Part shown: positions 12,125-24,100 of the stretch, piece by piece
Layout of the letters: each line of letters starts with the position of its first letter
Position numbering within the stretch: position 1 is the stretch's first letter
NCBI RefSeq assembly: GCF_020740795.1
Contig: NC_067283.1
Span: forward strand, 44,009,659 to 44,073,658
Length of the DNA: 64,000 nucleotides
DNA from: Apus apus
Lineage: Eukaryota > Chordata > Aves > Apodiformes > Apodidae
Direction of reading: 5' to 3'
Made by a program: the position numbers and the translations under genes
Notes under the pieces: generated by a model
Seen by the model: the letters and a program-made list of their open reading frames with translations, nothing else
The model's database searches: none
Told to the model about the DNA's origin: nothing

Positions 12125-15100
12125 GTGAGGGACAGGGAGCCTTGCCGGACTTCCCCCCCCCCCGGCCCGGGGAAGGGGGCGGGGGTGGTGCTGTTAATTT
12201 TTAGATTGATTTTCTAGATCATAATGGTTTTATAGGGACTGCCTTTTTTTTCTTATTTTTGCTTTCTAATCCATATGTACATACACACACACGTATGCCC
12301 CCACCCCCCTCCTCCCATAGAGATATTTTCTCTCTATATTTATGTGTACGTGTCTGTTGGCCTGTGCCGGGCGGCGGGGCAGGGCAGCCCCGCTGCCTCG
12401 GGGCCGGGGGTGCGGGGGGAAAGGGGCCCCGGGGCGCCCCAGCCCTTTGTTACCCCTTGCCCCCCGCGCCGGGCTCCCCTGGGTCCCCTTCCTTCCTTCC
12501 TTCCTTCCTTCTCCTCCTGCTCGGCTCCCCCTCCCCTTGTATTTTTGACCACGGCAGCGTGACCTTGGTCGTGGAGCAGCAGGGCTGGTGCTCAGAAATT
12601 CGTAAATGGGGGAAGACAGATTTTTATTATCATTATTATTACTATTTTTTTAAATTATCTTCAGTGCTGGATGGCGTTTTCTCTGTATGAACGCCTTCTA
12701 AAATGCTTTTTTATTCTTGCATGGTTTCTGAACAAAGCTTTTCTCCCCACAGTCGTGTCTTCTTGACCATTGCCTGGTGAAAACTTGAGCACGCTGGGGT
12801 CCCCGAAATAAAATGCATTTTTAGGTCTCTGCAGATTTATGGTTTTTTGCCTCCAGTGTTGCTGGGACCATTTGTCATGAGTGAATATAAGCATGTGTGT
12901 ACGTTGCTGAGAGGATGGATCCCTGGCATAGGGCCCTCCTTGCTGTAATGTCATTCTTTTCTCCAGAGTGAGCATTTCTTTTCCAGGGCTGAGCAGAGTG
13001 ATTGCAAAATTCATAAAACATGGTTACACAGAGCGAGGCCCTCAGCCAAAAGCTGGCCTGTAACTCTCCTGAGTTCAAGAAGCTGAGCTCTGCTAGTGGC
13101 TATTGATCTGATTTTGGCCTTAGGTTACTCAGCTTGCAGCATGTTTTCCCCATACCTGATTTGCACTTCGTTGGCAAAACAGTATTTCTTGTGGAGTTTT
13201 CTGTTTGGTTGACAAAACAGGCTGCTGTGTCTTCCTCCTGGAGAGCCTTAGTGTTCTTAGCCTTACAGTAAAAGGCAATTAAGCAATTTCGTAGTACGTG
13301 TCTGTTTCTGAAAACGTGGATGTGCAAATACGTGTTTTCCAAATCCTGGGAGCTGGAAATGAAGTCTGACCTCTGAGGTTTTCCTGGGAGAACTAAACTG
13401 TTGAGATTAATTCCTTTTTGTAACCAGAGTCATGTAACCTAGAGGGAAATGGCTCAAGTGACAATCAATTTACAGTGTTTGGTTTATTCAGCTGAACATT
13501 TCAAGGCGGATTCTGTTACACTGGGTGAAAATTAAATAATGTTGGAGTTAGAGAACACTCCTGTTGAAATCATTGGATCTCACATGGTGTAACATGTTGC
13601 TCGAATAAAGAAGGCTGTTGGAGCCTGCTTCTGAGGGTTGCTTTTTGTGGTAAGAAAGTCATTAAGAATGAACTTTGTTATTACAGTAACTTCATTCATG
13701 CCAACACCACCCCTAGTAAATATTTATTCAAGGGATTTAACACCTTTGTTTTTGCTGTTAAGAGATCAGAATGCTGGCATGAAGGCAGACTGAGTAAACA
13801 TAATCGTATGTCCCATTGACTGGTTGTGTTATAAAATGGTTTGCCAAAATCCACAATCAAGTGCCTCTCATGTTGCAAGACATGTTTCTTATCAATGCTG
13901 TGCTTTCACTGTATGCCTTCTTGATAGTACTATCTTTATGCTAATCCTTTTGGGAGGTGTGTCTGTGTATCTTACTGGAAACCAGCAGGTACTGACTATA
14001 TTGATGAAGAAGACAGAACTTCTTGTATCTTATGTTTATTTGTAATAGCGAGGAATAAGACAGAACAGGAAATGTTCTGCCTTAAAATAAAACTATAGAG
14101 CTTCTCTGATTATTTTTCTTGTAAGTAGCAAAGTAGAAAAACTGGTAAAGTTGTTCTAAATGTGTCAGGGTTTCCTCTTTTCTCTGAATTTGTAAGCCAC
14201 AGCCCTTCTGAGCTTTCAGTGAGGATGCTGAATGAGCCTTCTCAGAAACCTGTTTTCCTCTGATTCCTTAATATGCATTTGACTTTTCTTTCTTTTTTAG
14301 GGTGAGCTGGAAAAACTAAATCAATCTACTGATGATATCAATCGCAGAGAGACGGAGCTGGAGGTACAGAAATCATTCTTGCATTTCCTTTTGTGCATGT
14401 TGGATTTTGTGAGGACCAAGAACAGTATTTCTGATCAGGTTGCCCCCTGAATTGTGCCACCCTGAATGGTAATTTGGTAGCAAGAGTGTGGTGATGATTT
14501 TTAAAGGTGTAAATTGAGCTAACAGCTGGAACAGAAAGAGAGAAGACAGAGTATAAAAATGTTCTGTGGAGAGCCCCACTCCACCACTGCCAAACCTTAT
14601 TTTTAGGTTTTGAAACTAAACTTAGACGAGTTCTGCTTTAATGAGTCACTGTTCGGGGTTTGTGTTCTTGTGATTATAGACGGTGAAAGTTTGTTCAGTT
14701 AAGAGGTCTTTGCTGTACAATTACCTGCCAGGGTCTCCTCCCTGGTGGCCATTTTTTTTTTTTTTAGCTTGTTAGTTTTGCCTTTTTTGTCATTACTTTC
14801 TGAGTAAGGAAAGTAATGAAGGAATGTTGAAGGAGTTGAAGGGAAAGACTTCCTAGATGGACAAAGAGGGTTTCTTGAACACTTAAAAATATAATTGAAA
14901 GTTCTCCAAATTTGAGCTTTAGCTACTTGGTAGTTATTCATAGAATTGTAGAAATTGTAGAATATGCTGAGTTGGAAGGAACCCATCAGAATCATTGTGT
15001 CCAAATTCTGTCCCTGTGTAGGGCACCCCAAGAATCACACCATGTGCCTGAGAGCATTGGGAAGGCTCAGCATTATTGATCTAACAACAAATCAAACTGT

Positions 15101-18100
15101 CCTACCTGTGTGTCTAAATTTTCCTTTGTTAACTGCAAAACAAAGAAGATAAGGCCAGTGGAAATGTTAGATGAGTATGCTGCTAGGAGAAAACTGGCAT
15201 AAAACGATGCTTTACATCCTAAATAATTTCAGCAACACTACAATATTGACTACTGTATCAGAACATGCTGAGATTGCAGTGATGAGCATAGTCTGAAAGT
15301 GTATCTATAGATTTCTGTTCTGCTCAAGGTCTGCACTGATTTTTTTATTTTTTTTTTGCATGTGTGTTTGCATGAATTATGGGTACCTGAAACATGGGGT
15401 GGTTCCTGGTAGTACTTTAAAATATCAGGTTATCCACTGTGTGCACCAAACAGAATACAGGGTTATGAACTTCTTTGGAAACAAAGCAGCCTTGTCACGT
15501 GGGTATTCTCTTCTCACTGCTTGTTTGCAGTTTTTGTGCTTTGTGCCGTGTAGATCATGCATTTATTGGCAAATAAACTTAGTGGAATGGTGGACTACTT
15601 GTTATGCAAAATTAAACTATATTTCAACTGTGAAAACTGTTCAGTGTCACTAGCTTGATTTTAATTTTATGAGTGAACTTTAAAAATCAGTATGCTAGTC
15701 TGCAGCAGTAGCAATTAATTTGACTTCAAGACTCTTTATATACATATACTGAAAAAAAAAATATTTATCTTTTCAGTCTCCTTATTTCATGCTGAGGTAC
15801 TGAAATTGAAAGATGGTGCTATGGATAGTTGCCTGGATTTCATTAATCTTGTCATAACCTTGCACTGAGGATGTATTATGAAGCAGATAGAATAGTAATA
15901 GTAATGCAAATGCATACTCATTAAATAAGTCCCAATGACTTAAGATGGGATTTTACTGCTTGATTAAAATTATTCATGTGTTCAAGTGTTTGCAGAGCCT
16001 GGAAATTTGTAGCTACTCTGTGTGTGACCCATGCTGAGCTCTAAAGGCTGAAAGGCTCCTGGATATATCATTGTAAATAAAAGAGTAGTGTTTCCATGTT
16101 AGCTTGATCTTATTGTGGCTTATTTTGATTAGCCAAAGAAATACTAGGTGTCAGTGCAGAGAATGATTGTATGCTTTCTACCTCTGTGCCATTAAATGTT
16201 TACCACAGGTCTGTCTGTAGTACTTACTGTAAGGACTGTTTGATGGAATTAAGTTGAAATATCTTCAGTACTATGCTTTCATGAAATGCTTCCTCTTTGC
16301 TTTTCATCCAGAAATCTTACTGAATTGAAGCCAGTTTATGGTATCATACAACTGCATAATTTTTAATCCAGAAAGATTTTAATTTTGATCTGCTTAAATT
16401 TTGAGGACAAAATGTAGTTCGATGATGTAAGCAAGGCTTAATTTATATACATGTTGATAAATACATTTTAAGTGGACTTAAGACCTTTCTAGAAGAAATA
16501 TATTTTTAAAAGAACACTTATGGTTAGAAGAAAATCCCTGTATTCATACTCTGGAGAAGAAAAGAAGGCTTCGCCAAGCAGCCTCATAGGATAAATCCAG
16601 AGTTTGGAAGGAGGAATTTAGAACTGGCATAATTCTGCTTCAAAGGCTTCCAAAATCCTTGAATGCTGTTGAAAACTTGGGCTTCTGGGAAAGCCGTGCT
16701 GAGTTTGCCTTTGAAGTCTTGCCATTTTGGTTGTTACTAGCTGCTTTGAGTCCCTCTTGCTACCTCTTCCTAGTTTGTGGTGCTGCTGCTATTGCAAGAT
16801 ATTTCGTTAGAAGAAAGATCAGGTGGTTTTTTTTGTTTTGTTTTTCTTGTTTGTTTGTTTGTTTTAACCAGCCAATGGAGTTATATTTACCCTATTATTA
16901 TTTTCTTCTTCTCAATATCTGATCATAGTTGACTTTAGTTGGAACATAGACACTATCATTAGGCTATTTACAGCACAAGATGCTGATTGCCAGCTTCTGT
17001 AGCGTTACTGTGTGGTCCATATATTCCCATTGTTGAATTTTTCCCTGGAACAATCTGGAAAAGTGACAGGAGCATTTGAGTTGAAGGTATATTTCTTTGA
17101 AGGAAATTCTGAAGAGGACACCCATGTTTTTTTGACTTGATGTACTCTCTGATGAGCAGGAAGAGTAACCCTGTGGCATCCAACTGCTGCGAGTCTGTTT
17201 TGGTCTTCCTGTAGTTTTGCACAGGTTGCTCTTAATGGGGCTGCTGACTGTGTTCCGTTCCCATTCTCTGGAAAAAAAAAAAAAAGGCTGTATGTAGTAA
17301 ATGCTTCTAAACCCTATGCTTTTGTTCTTGGTGTGCCTCAGGTCTACATCAGCAAAATGGAAATGTTATGGGGCTAAAATCAGTAGAGGCTTCTAGGATT
17401 TTGAGACCGTGTTCTCTTGGTGTGGCCACAGATAGGTCCATGTTTGAATGAGGTAGATAATATTGGCATTTGCTGCTGACAGAGGTGATAAAATGGAGAA
17501 TTCTGTTTTAAGTTGAGCAGCCTACCATTTTAAATTTTGTTTCTTTTTTAAAGTTCTGCACCCAGACTGCCATGTGATCTGTTTTAAGTTCATCAGCCTG
17601 CCTTTTTTTAAGCTTTTAAAGTTAATTCTCCACCCTTAGCCACCTGTGGGAGGGGTGAATTTACATGTGGGGTGGGACCTGAACAGATATATTGAAGTTG
17701 GCTGCATCTTTTCTTTTACTTGATCTAGTTACTCTTTTTTTTTTTTTGCCCTTTTGACCTATGCTATTAAGCCCTGGAGAAATACCCTGACCCTGCTGAT
17801 GCTCACAGCCTGTTCAGGACTTGTGGAGCTGCTAAAGGGCACTGAGTGGCTGGTGGTTATCTGTTGCGTTAATGTATTGCCTGTTAATGAATCTTTGATT
17901 AGGCTTGATTTAAAATCCATAATGCTGCTCGTACTAAGTGCAACACTGAGCATTACTGACACAGCAAAAGGATGGGAAGGGTCCTCCGAGGGATTTAACA
18001 CCTGGCTTTGCTAACGTCCCTGTTTATGTTTGAAGTGTCGGTGAAAGGGTGGGGGAAAACATCTTGGAATGGAGATATGAGTATGTTTTGGCCAAATCCA

Positions 18101-21100
18101 AGTTAGAGCGGCGCCTTGCCATTTCAGCTTTTTTTCCTGTTTGTTGGAAATGTATCTCCAGCTGAACTCACAGCCGGAGTTGCAAATGTACTTAACAAAT
18201 GTGCATGTCTTGCCTGTCCAGCTAACTAACAGGCATCTTTGACTGGCTCCTGAAAGTACAAGTCAGATGCAGCAAATTCACCCAGGGACCCTCTGGCAGC
18301 ATTGTGGGGAGAGGAAATATAACACATACCATTAAAATTACCACTGGAATCCCAGCTATCCCAAATGTGGTTTTTATTAGAGAGAGGTTTTGTGTTGCTG
18401 GAGCTATGAGCTTGCCGAAGTTTGTTAAGGGGAGACGAATGCACATGAAAACTAGAGCTAAACAGTGCTGCTTTCAGCTATGCTTGTTTTAAGTAGGACC
18501 TTGTTAGGATCCTTTTTTGGTATGTTTTCCTAGGTCCTGTAGTACTGATCTGCAGGTCTTTGTGATACTTTTAGTCCTGGATTTATCCTAAGGGTCATCC
18601 TGGGTTGGTGTTGGGTAGAGCCAAAGCAAAGGGATGTATCAGCTGTGCTGCTCTTTCACATGTGTGCCTTGTCAGCATTTGAATCCCTCTCAGTAGGAGA
18701 AGGGCTGTTTTATTTAGAACTGCTCTTCTTACTTCCTCACTAAAATACTTGGGTTTGGAGTAAAGCTCAAGATTTTGATGCTGTCACACAAGAATGTCAG
18801 TTAGACTTTTTAAAAAACAAAATGGCTCAATCTTTCAAGTTTTGGAGAAATGGCCTGTCTGTGGCAGGAACAGCATTCTGAGGATGCCTGCTTGGCTTGG
18901 GGAAACGTCTGTCTGTAGAAACATCCGCCACCTTATCAGCATCCCTTTGCAGCATTTTTCCAGTGTCCATAAAAGAGTACACAGATAAGGGAGAAGCAGC
19001 TCACTGGCTGGTGTTCCTGGTGGTTTTTCGAGTGCGATACACACGCATGATGGATTTGACGTATCTTCCCATTGTCTCTTTATAATCTACTTGTTTTCTA
19101 AGGAAATGACTCCCGTGTGGGTATTGCGTGTTGTTTTGCCTTCTGCTTTCTATCCATGGATGAGTAAGGAAAGGCTCCTTCCTTTGCTATGGCTCTGGAA
19201 AGATTTTGTCACCTGAGTGAGTCAAAGGGCTTTACTTGATTCGCGTTCTTGAAGCAGAGATGGGTTTCTAGACAAAGGGAGTGAGGAAGGGTTAGGCAGA
19301 GAAATCTTGTGCCTTCCCCTGCCTACTTTCCTGTCTTCTAAGAGGACTAAAAATACCAGTATATTTGTAGTCTCAGTCTGTAAATGCCTGCAAGCAACTT
19401 CCAAATACCAATTTTTATTGTTCTTAGATGGCAAATTAGTAGCTGCGTGGCAAAAAAAACCCCAACTACTTTCCCCCACGCTTAAAAATTGAAATGTTAC
19501 TTAACCCCCTCCTTGTGTTTTGGTTTAAGGTTTGGTAGTCTGGTTTACTTGAACTGCTCAGGAACCAAATAGATGTTAAAAATGTCATGAACCTGTTCGA
19601 TCCTCTGATGTAGATTTCTAAGTACATGCATGTGCATGTGTCTTGTGTGGATGTAACTAGGAAGCCTATCTACTTTCATACTTGGACATTATTGCTACTG
19701 ATGTGATCTTAACTTGGGAATGAGATTTTGCAGCTGATAGGTCTCTGCAGGAGGAGGTGGCAGGTATGGATACCACCTGCCACTTGGAAATAGATGAAGC
19801 CTGTCGCTCAGTCAGCAATTTCATTTTCCATGCCCTTCCCAGGCTGGTTTAATGGGTTGTTAGAGGTTCTGCACACCAAATTATCAGCAAGGTCGTAGGA
19901 CAACCTTTGTAAATGAAACCTAGATGTGCTTGGTACTAAGATGCTTCATAGCTAGTTGATGTGTTAAGTTCATTTAAGAAAGAAAATTGTTTGAAAATGT
20001 ACTCTTCATTTGATATGAAATAGTTATTTGCCTGTCATCTGGCATCTAACACGAGCTCATCACAATTACTTATGAAAAAGAGAAGCAAGCTTTCTTTATT
20101 CTCCAACAGGTGCAGTGTACCTGTAAAATTGTATTTGAGTTTTTTCTACATTTAAGGATGGATCTTCAAAAAGTTGCTGTGTGAATGGCCTGGCGTTAAG
20201 TGTGGTCCCTCTTGATACAGTAGCAAATAGCTGCCCAGCAGCAAGTTACTGGAAACAAAGTTGGCTTTTAATAATGAGCTATTGCAGCAAAAGCATATAT
20301 AGAGTAGAAGTCTGGCATGCTCCCTAAAACTGTTCTTGTGAAAGATGTCATTTGGGAGCAATGTGCTAAGGATTTCCAGGAAGAAAGCTGATGAGAGTGG
20401 TGCTCTTGTGGGCATAGAACAAGATGTTGAGAAGTAAACTGCTGCTGTTGAAGTGGTGCACCAAATGCTATGTCTGCTAGAAGACGTGTATGACAACCCC
20501 CCCTAGCTAGTGAGAGTCTAGTTACTAAGACTGGAACTTAAGTGAGAAGTTTCAAGTGTTCCTTATTATTTTTTTTTCACCTTGCTATACACATTGAGGG
20601 TAAAGTGCCCTAACTGAATTTTGTCCAGCTATAAAAAGGTTTATCATCATCTCATTTGAGCAAATAGGAGGGAGAAAACATTGGAAATGTTAGCAAGTCA
20701 GCTTTCAGTATTGTCATCCTGTTTGCTAAATCAGTACCAAGGTGTTCTTAGAAGCAGTCACAGAAGTTTATGAGCAAGTAAGAGGGGAAAATGTGCTTTT
20801 GAAATGTTGTTTGAGTGTTTGAGATGTCTTGTCAGTTGTGTTGCTTCTGTTATAGTTTATCTGGTCTGTGTATGTATTCAGTGCAGTGATGAGAAAAATA
20901 AACCCGTGTGGGGTTTTTTTTCTGAAAAAGAAAAAAAATCCCTAAAAAACCTGAGTGTGACTCACAGAGTTTGTACCTAAGGCTCTGTTGATGCTTTTAT
21001 CAAAAACTAGCATTTCTGCGGGGAATGCATCGTCCTTCAAGTAACTGAAATGCAGAAACCAGGAACTGAAGACTGAGCTAGAAAAATTGCATGGCATATG

Positions 21101-24100
21101 CTGCACTGTGTTGGTTTTGCTCACAGCAGCAAATTGCAGGAATTGCCATCTTTCGCGTTCTCTGTTATCTGTGTGTGCTAGATAAAGATCTCAGCGAAGT
21201 GAGAGTTTTGACAGGTCAGTAGTAGCACTTGTAGGTAGGTACATCACACCGGAGGATTTTATAAGTTGAAGGTGGTGTGATTGTCTTCCTAATAGATGTG
21301 AAGCTTTGCTCCTGCTGGGGACCATTGATGAACTGGACTGCTGTGCTGTTCTGGAGACTCTTAAGTTTTTGACTTGACTGTTCTTGCAGAAAACACCATT
21401 AAGAGTATTTATAGCTTTGAACCACTTCACGCATGTGTCAGAGTGCCTCACTGACAGTAACACAGAAAGCTGGACATAGAACAGGGAATTAAACTGATTC
21501 CTAAGGTACTGCCCCGACCATAAGCCCATCCTTTCCATGAACCACCAATGCACTTTTCACGTCATATAGGTAGTAAACGCATCAAGGCTTCTGGTGCAGT
21601 TGTCTTGGTGCTTCTGACCTCCCCAGTTTCACGTGAAGAGTAAAAATAGCTACTACATCTGTATTTCTTATTTAAACATCCCCGGGGTCACCTGTCAGTG
21701 GAATTTTGTGCTGTCCTAAGGGTGATGACTTTTACAGATGTTCTGACAGCATGTGGCAGGGCCAAGACGCTGAGTGCGGCTATCTGTTTGCTGGAGAGAT
21801 CCATGCCCTTGTTCTTGGTAGATGTTGCCACAGTTCCCAGTAATCACCGAGACCGTGAGAGCTGCATCGGTCTGGATGGACGAGCCTGGGAGGTGTCAAT
21901 GCTTTGGGTTGCCACAGGAGCACACACAGTGTAGATACACAACGTGGAATCGTTTGCTTTTGTAGTGTAGTTGGGGCTAGTGGAGAGTAGAAGTGGTGTG
22001 TGTAGTGCAGGAGAGGACATGGGTTTGACATGACACCTTCTCAGAGACCACAGCATCTTGTTGCTGTGTCCAAAGGGAAACCTTTGGTAAGGGGTCTGAT
22101 CCCAGCAGAGTGTGAGCATCTGCTTGTTCTCTCATGCAGAAGGTGGTGGAGCCCACAGGCTTGTGTTCCTGTCAGTCAGAGGAGCCTGAGAATAATTGTT
22201 GTTTAAAATAAGTCATGTCATAGATGACATGGTATAGAGTTCTGGGGTGTTTTGAGTTCCACTTTCATTTTCACTGGAAAAAATTAAGATGGTCAGACCC
22301 AAATACAGCCTCAAAACAGGAAGCAGGACTCTTTTGGGGAAAATGATAAACTGGAATTTCACACCAGTACAGTCTTCAGCTGAAGCTCCACGTTCTGTGT
22401 AACTAGCTACTGGGTCAAGTGAGGCTGTACTCTTGGGTAAAAATGTGCTCAGCCATTTGGCAAGGCCTGTGCCTCAGGTGTCAGTTACAGGATTAGTTAC
22501 AGTTCAGTAATTTGTATGTCCTTCTTCTGAGTTGGTGGGAGGTTAATGAGTACAGAAGTTGCTCTTAGTTTGACTGTTTTATCCTTGGTGTGTTTTGTTT
22601 TTTTCTTTTTTAAACTGCATGTGGAGAGTAGTCCTCATTTTCCTATTGGGTAAGAGTGTACGTATGTATTACATGAAAAAATTTGAGGTAGCCCTCTAAG
22701 TAAAGATTTGGTAGTGATGGTTTCCTTGTTCCAAGTGCTTATCTTACGTGGGAATGGAATTTTTTTATGAATTATTGCATAGGACTTTTTTATTTAATGC
22801 ATATACATTTTTGTTTGTCTTTAACTTTCCACAATGATACCCTAATATGCAGCTTTCACAAAGAAAGTGAAAAGCAAACCTTCAGGCCTACTCATTTAGA
22901 AATCAGTTTTTAATTTTCTTCCTGCACTTGTAGGAAAAATGTTTTTGTTAAATATACTTCAGTACTTAATGGTTTTCTTGCAATTTAGTCATTGTGCTTG
23001 CAATCTGATTTAAGTTACTTGTGAAACTCATTTTGAGCAGTGAACCATATATCTCCCAGTTCTTCAAGTGAAAATATTTAGACTCTTCTCACTGAGAAAA
23101 TCATTACCTCAATACATATTGTTTGAATGATACATTTCAGGCTTTCACTAAGAAATGAGATTATTGACTGAGTTGGAGTTAATAAAATATTAAGTTAATG
23201 TGCATTTAATTACCAATTTTTTACCTTGTTACCCATTTGAATACTTCCTTAGAATAAATTGGAGTATCTTAAGAGTCTGAAGCTCTTTGCATTGGACTAG
23301 AGTATTACTGTTACCGTTTGAGATAACACTAAATAGGAAGCAAAGAAGCGTTTAGTGAAGTGTGTTGCTTTTTCTATAAAGAATGGATGTGTTATTGCAG
23401 TTTTTTCTACTTCTGAGACCATAGTGGACCATTAGTTCCAATGTTTAGTTCTTCCAGTGAATAAGCAGTTGTGCATTCTAGAAATCCTCAACACTAATGA
23501 CAAAAATGTCCTGAATTAGGAGCACTTCTTCAAGCCAGCTGCTTCCTGATAATCAACATGTCACTCCAGCAGTCTGCATAAATCCCACTCTCTAATTAGA
23601 ACTACAAGGCTTGTCAAGAGCTCACATGGCCCTTCTTCATCTCCTTAAATCCTGGGCCAGGTCCCAGCCTGAATTTGCATCACTCTGCAATAATTCCATT
23701 GATATAGAGTCGGTGTTGGATGCTGAGATCAAAATCGGAATCACTTTGCTTAGAGATGTGGAAGTTTCAATGCAGCAGAGAAAATATTTCAAATGCTTCA
23801 GCTAATCATGTAAAGAGGACAACTCATCCAGTTTTGAAGTGGCTGGAATTTACTTTTCTTAAATGTTGTAAATAGTAACAATCAAATGAAAAGTAGGCGT
23901 CCTTACCCGTTGATACAAACCATAGCTGAAAAGATGGGCTTTTATGGCAGGAAGTCTTGCCACAAGGACCTGGAAGCTGTTAAAGTAAGTAGGTGTGTTT
24001 ACAAAAGGAAGGAGCAGCTGACTTGAAAATATGCCATGTGGGAACTGTCCATTTCTTCCTGCAGAAAGCAGATGCTGTCCATCCTTGTCTGCGTTGTGAG

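Larger units (their letters stand above)
11850..12560 (+). promoter_or_regulatory. CpG island promoter of SH3BP5
   Basis: G+C content and CpG frequency rise sharply compared with the surrounding AT-rich DNA, and the segment covers the predicted 5' UTR, exon 1 and the start of intron 1. No clear TATA box sits at a useful distance; a GC box is present at 11923. This is the usual layout of a broadly expressed, TATA-less vertebrate promoter. The exact transcription start cannot be read from sequence; I infer it lies between about 11850 and 11990. Such promoters are often bidirectional, but no divergent gene is visible on the - strand here. Confidence 0.85.
12125..14300 (+). other. SH3BP5 intron 1 (2176 bases, phase 0)
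   Basis: The first 430 bases are still CpG island and carry a C-run, a G-quadruplex motif and a TTCC repeat; the rest is ordinary AT-rich intron. It ends with the strong acceptor CTTTTTTAG. No further gene is seen in it. Confidence 0.9.

Noticed and set aside
11647-12204. Long open frames on both strands across the promoter region (Pro/Ala-rich on -, Arg/Gly-rich on +)
   Set aside because: They are by-products of the GC-rich hexanucleotide repeats and lack stops for compositional reasons. The + strand frames do not include the SH3BP5 frame, and the supposed + starts near 11863 and 11868 are not ATG.
17754-18014. Open frame of 86 codons on + with an 80-codon frame on the opposite strand
   Set aside because: No splice-site support, no family resemblance and openness on both strands point to chance.
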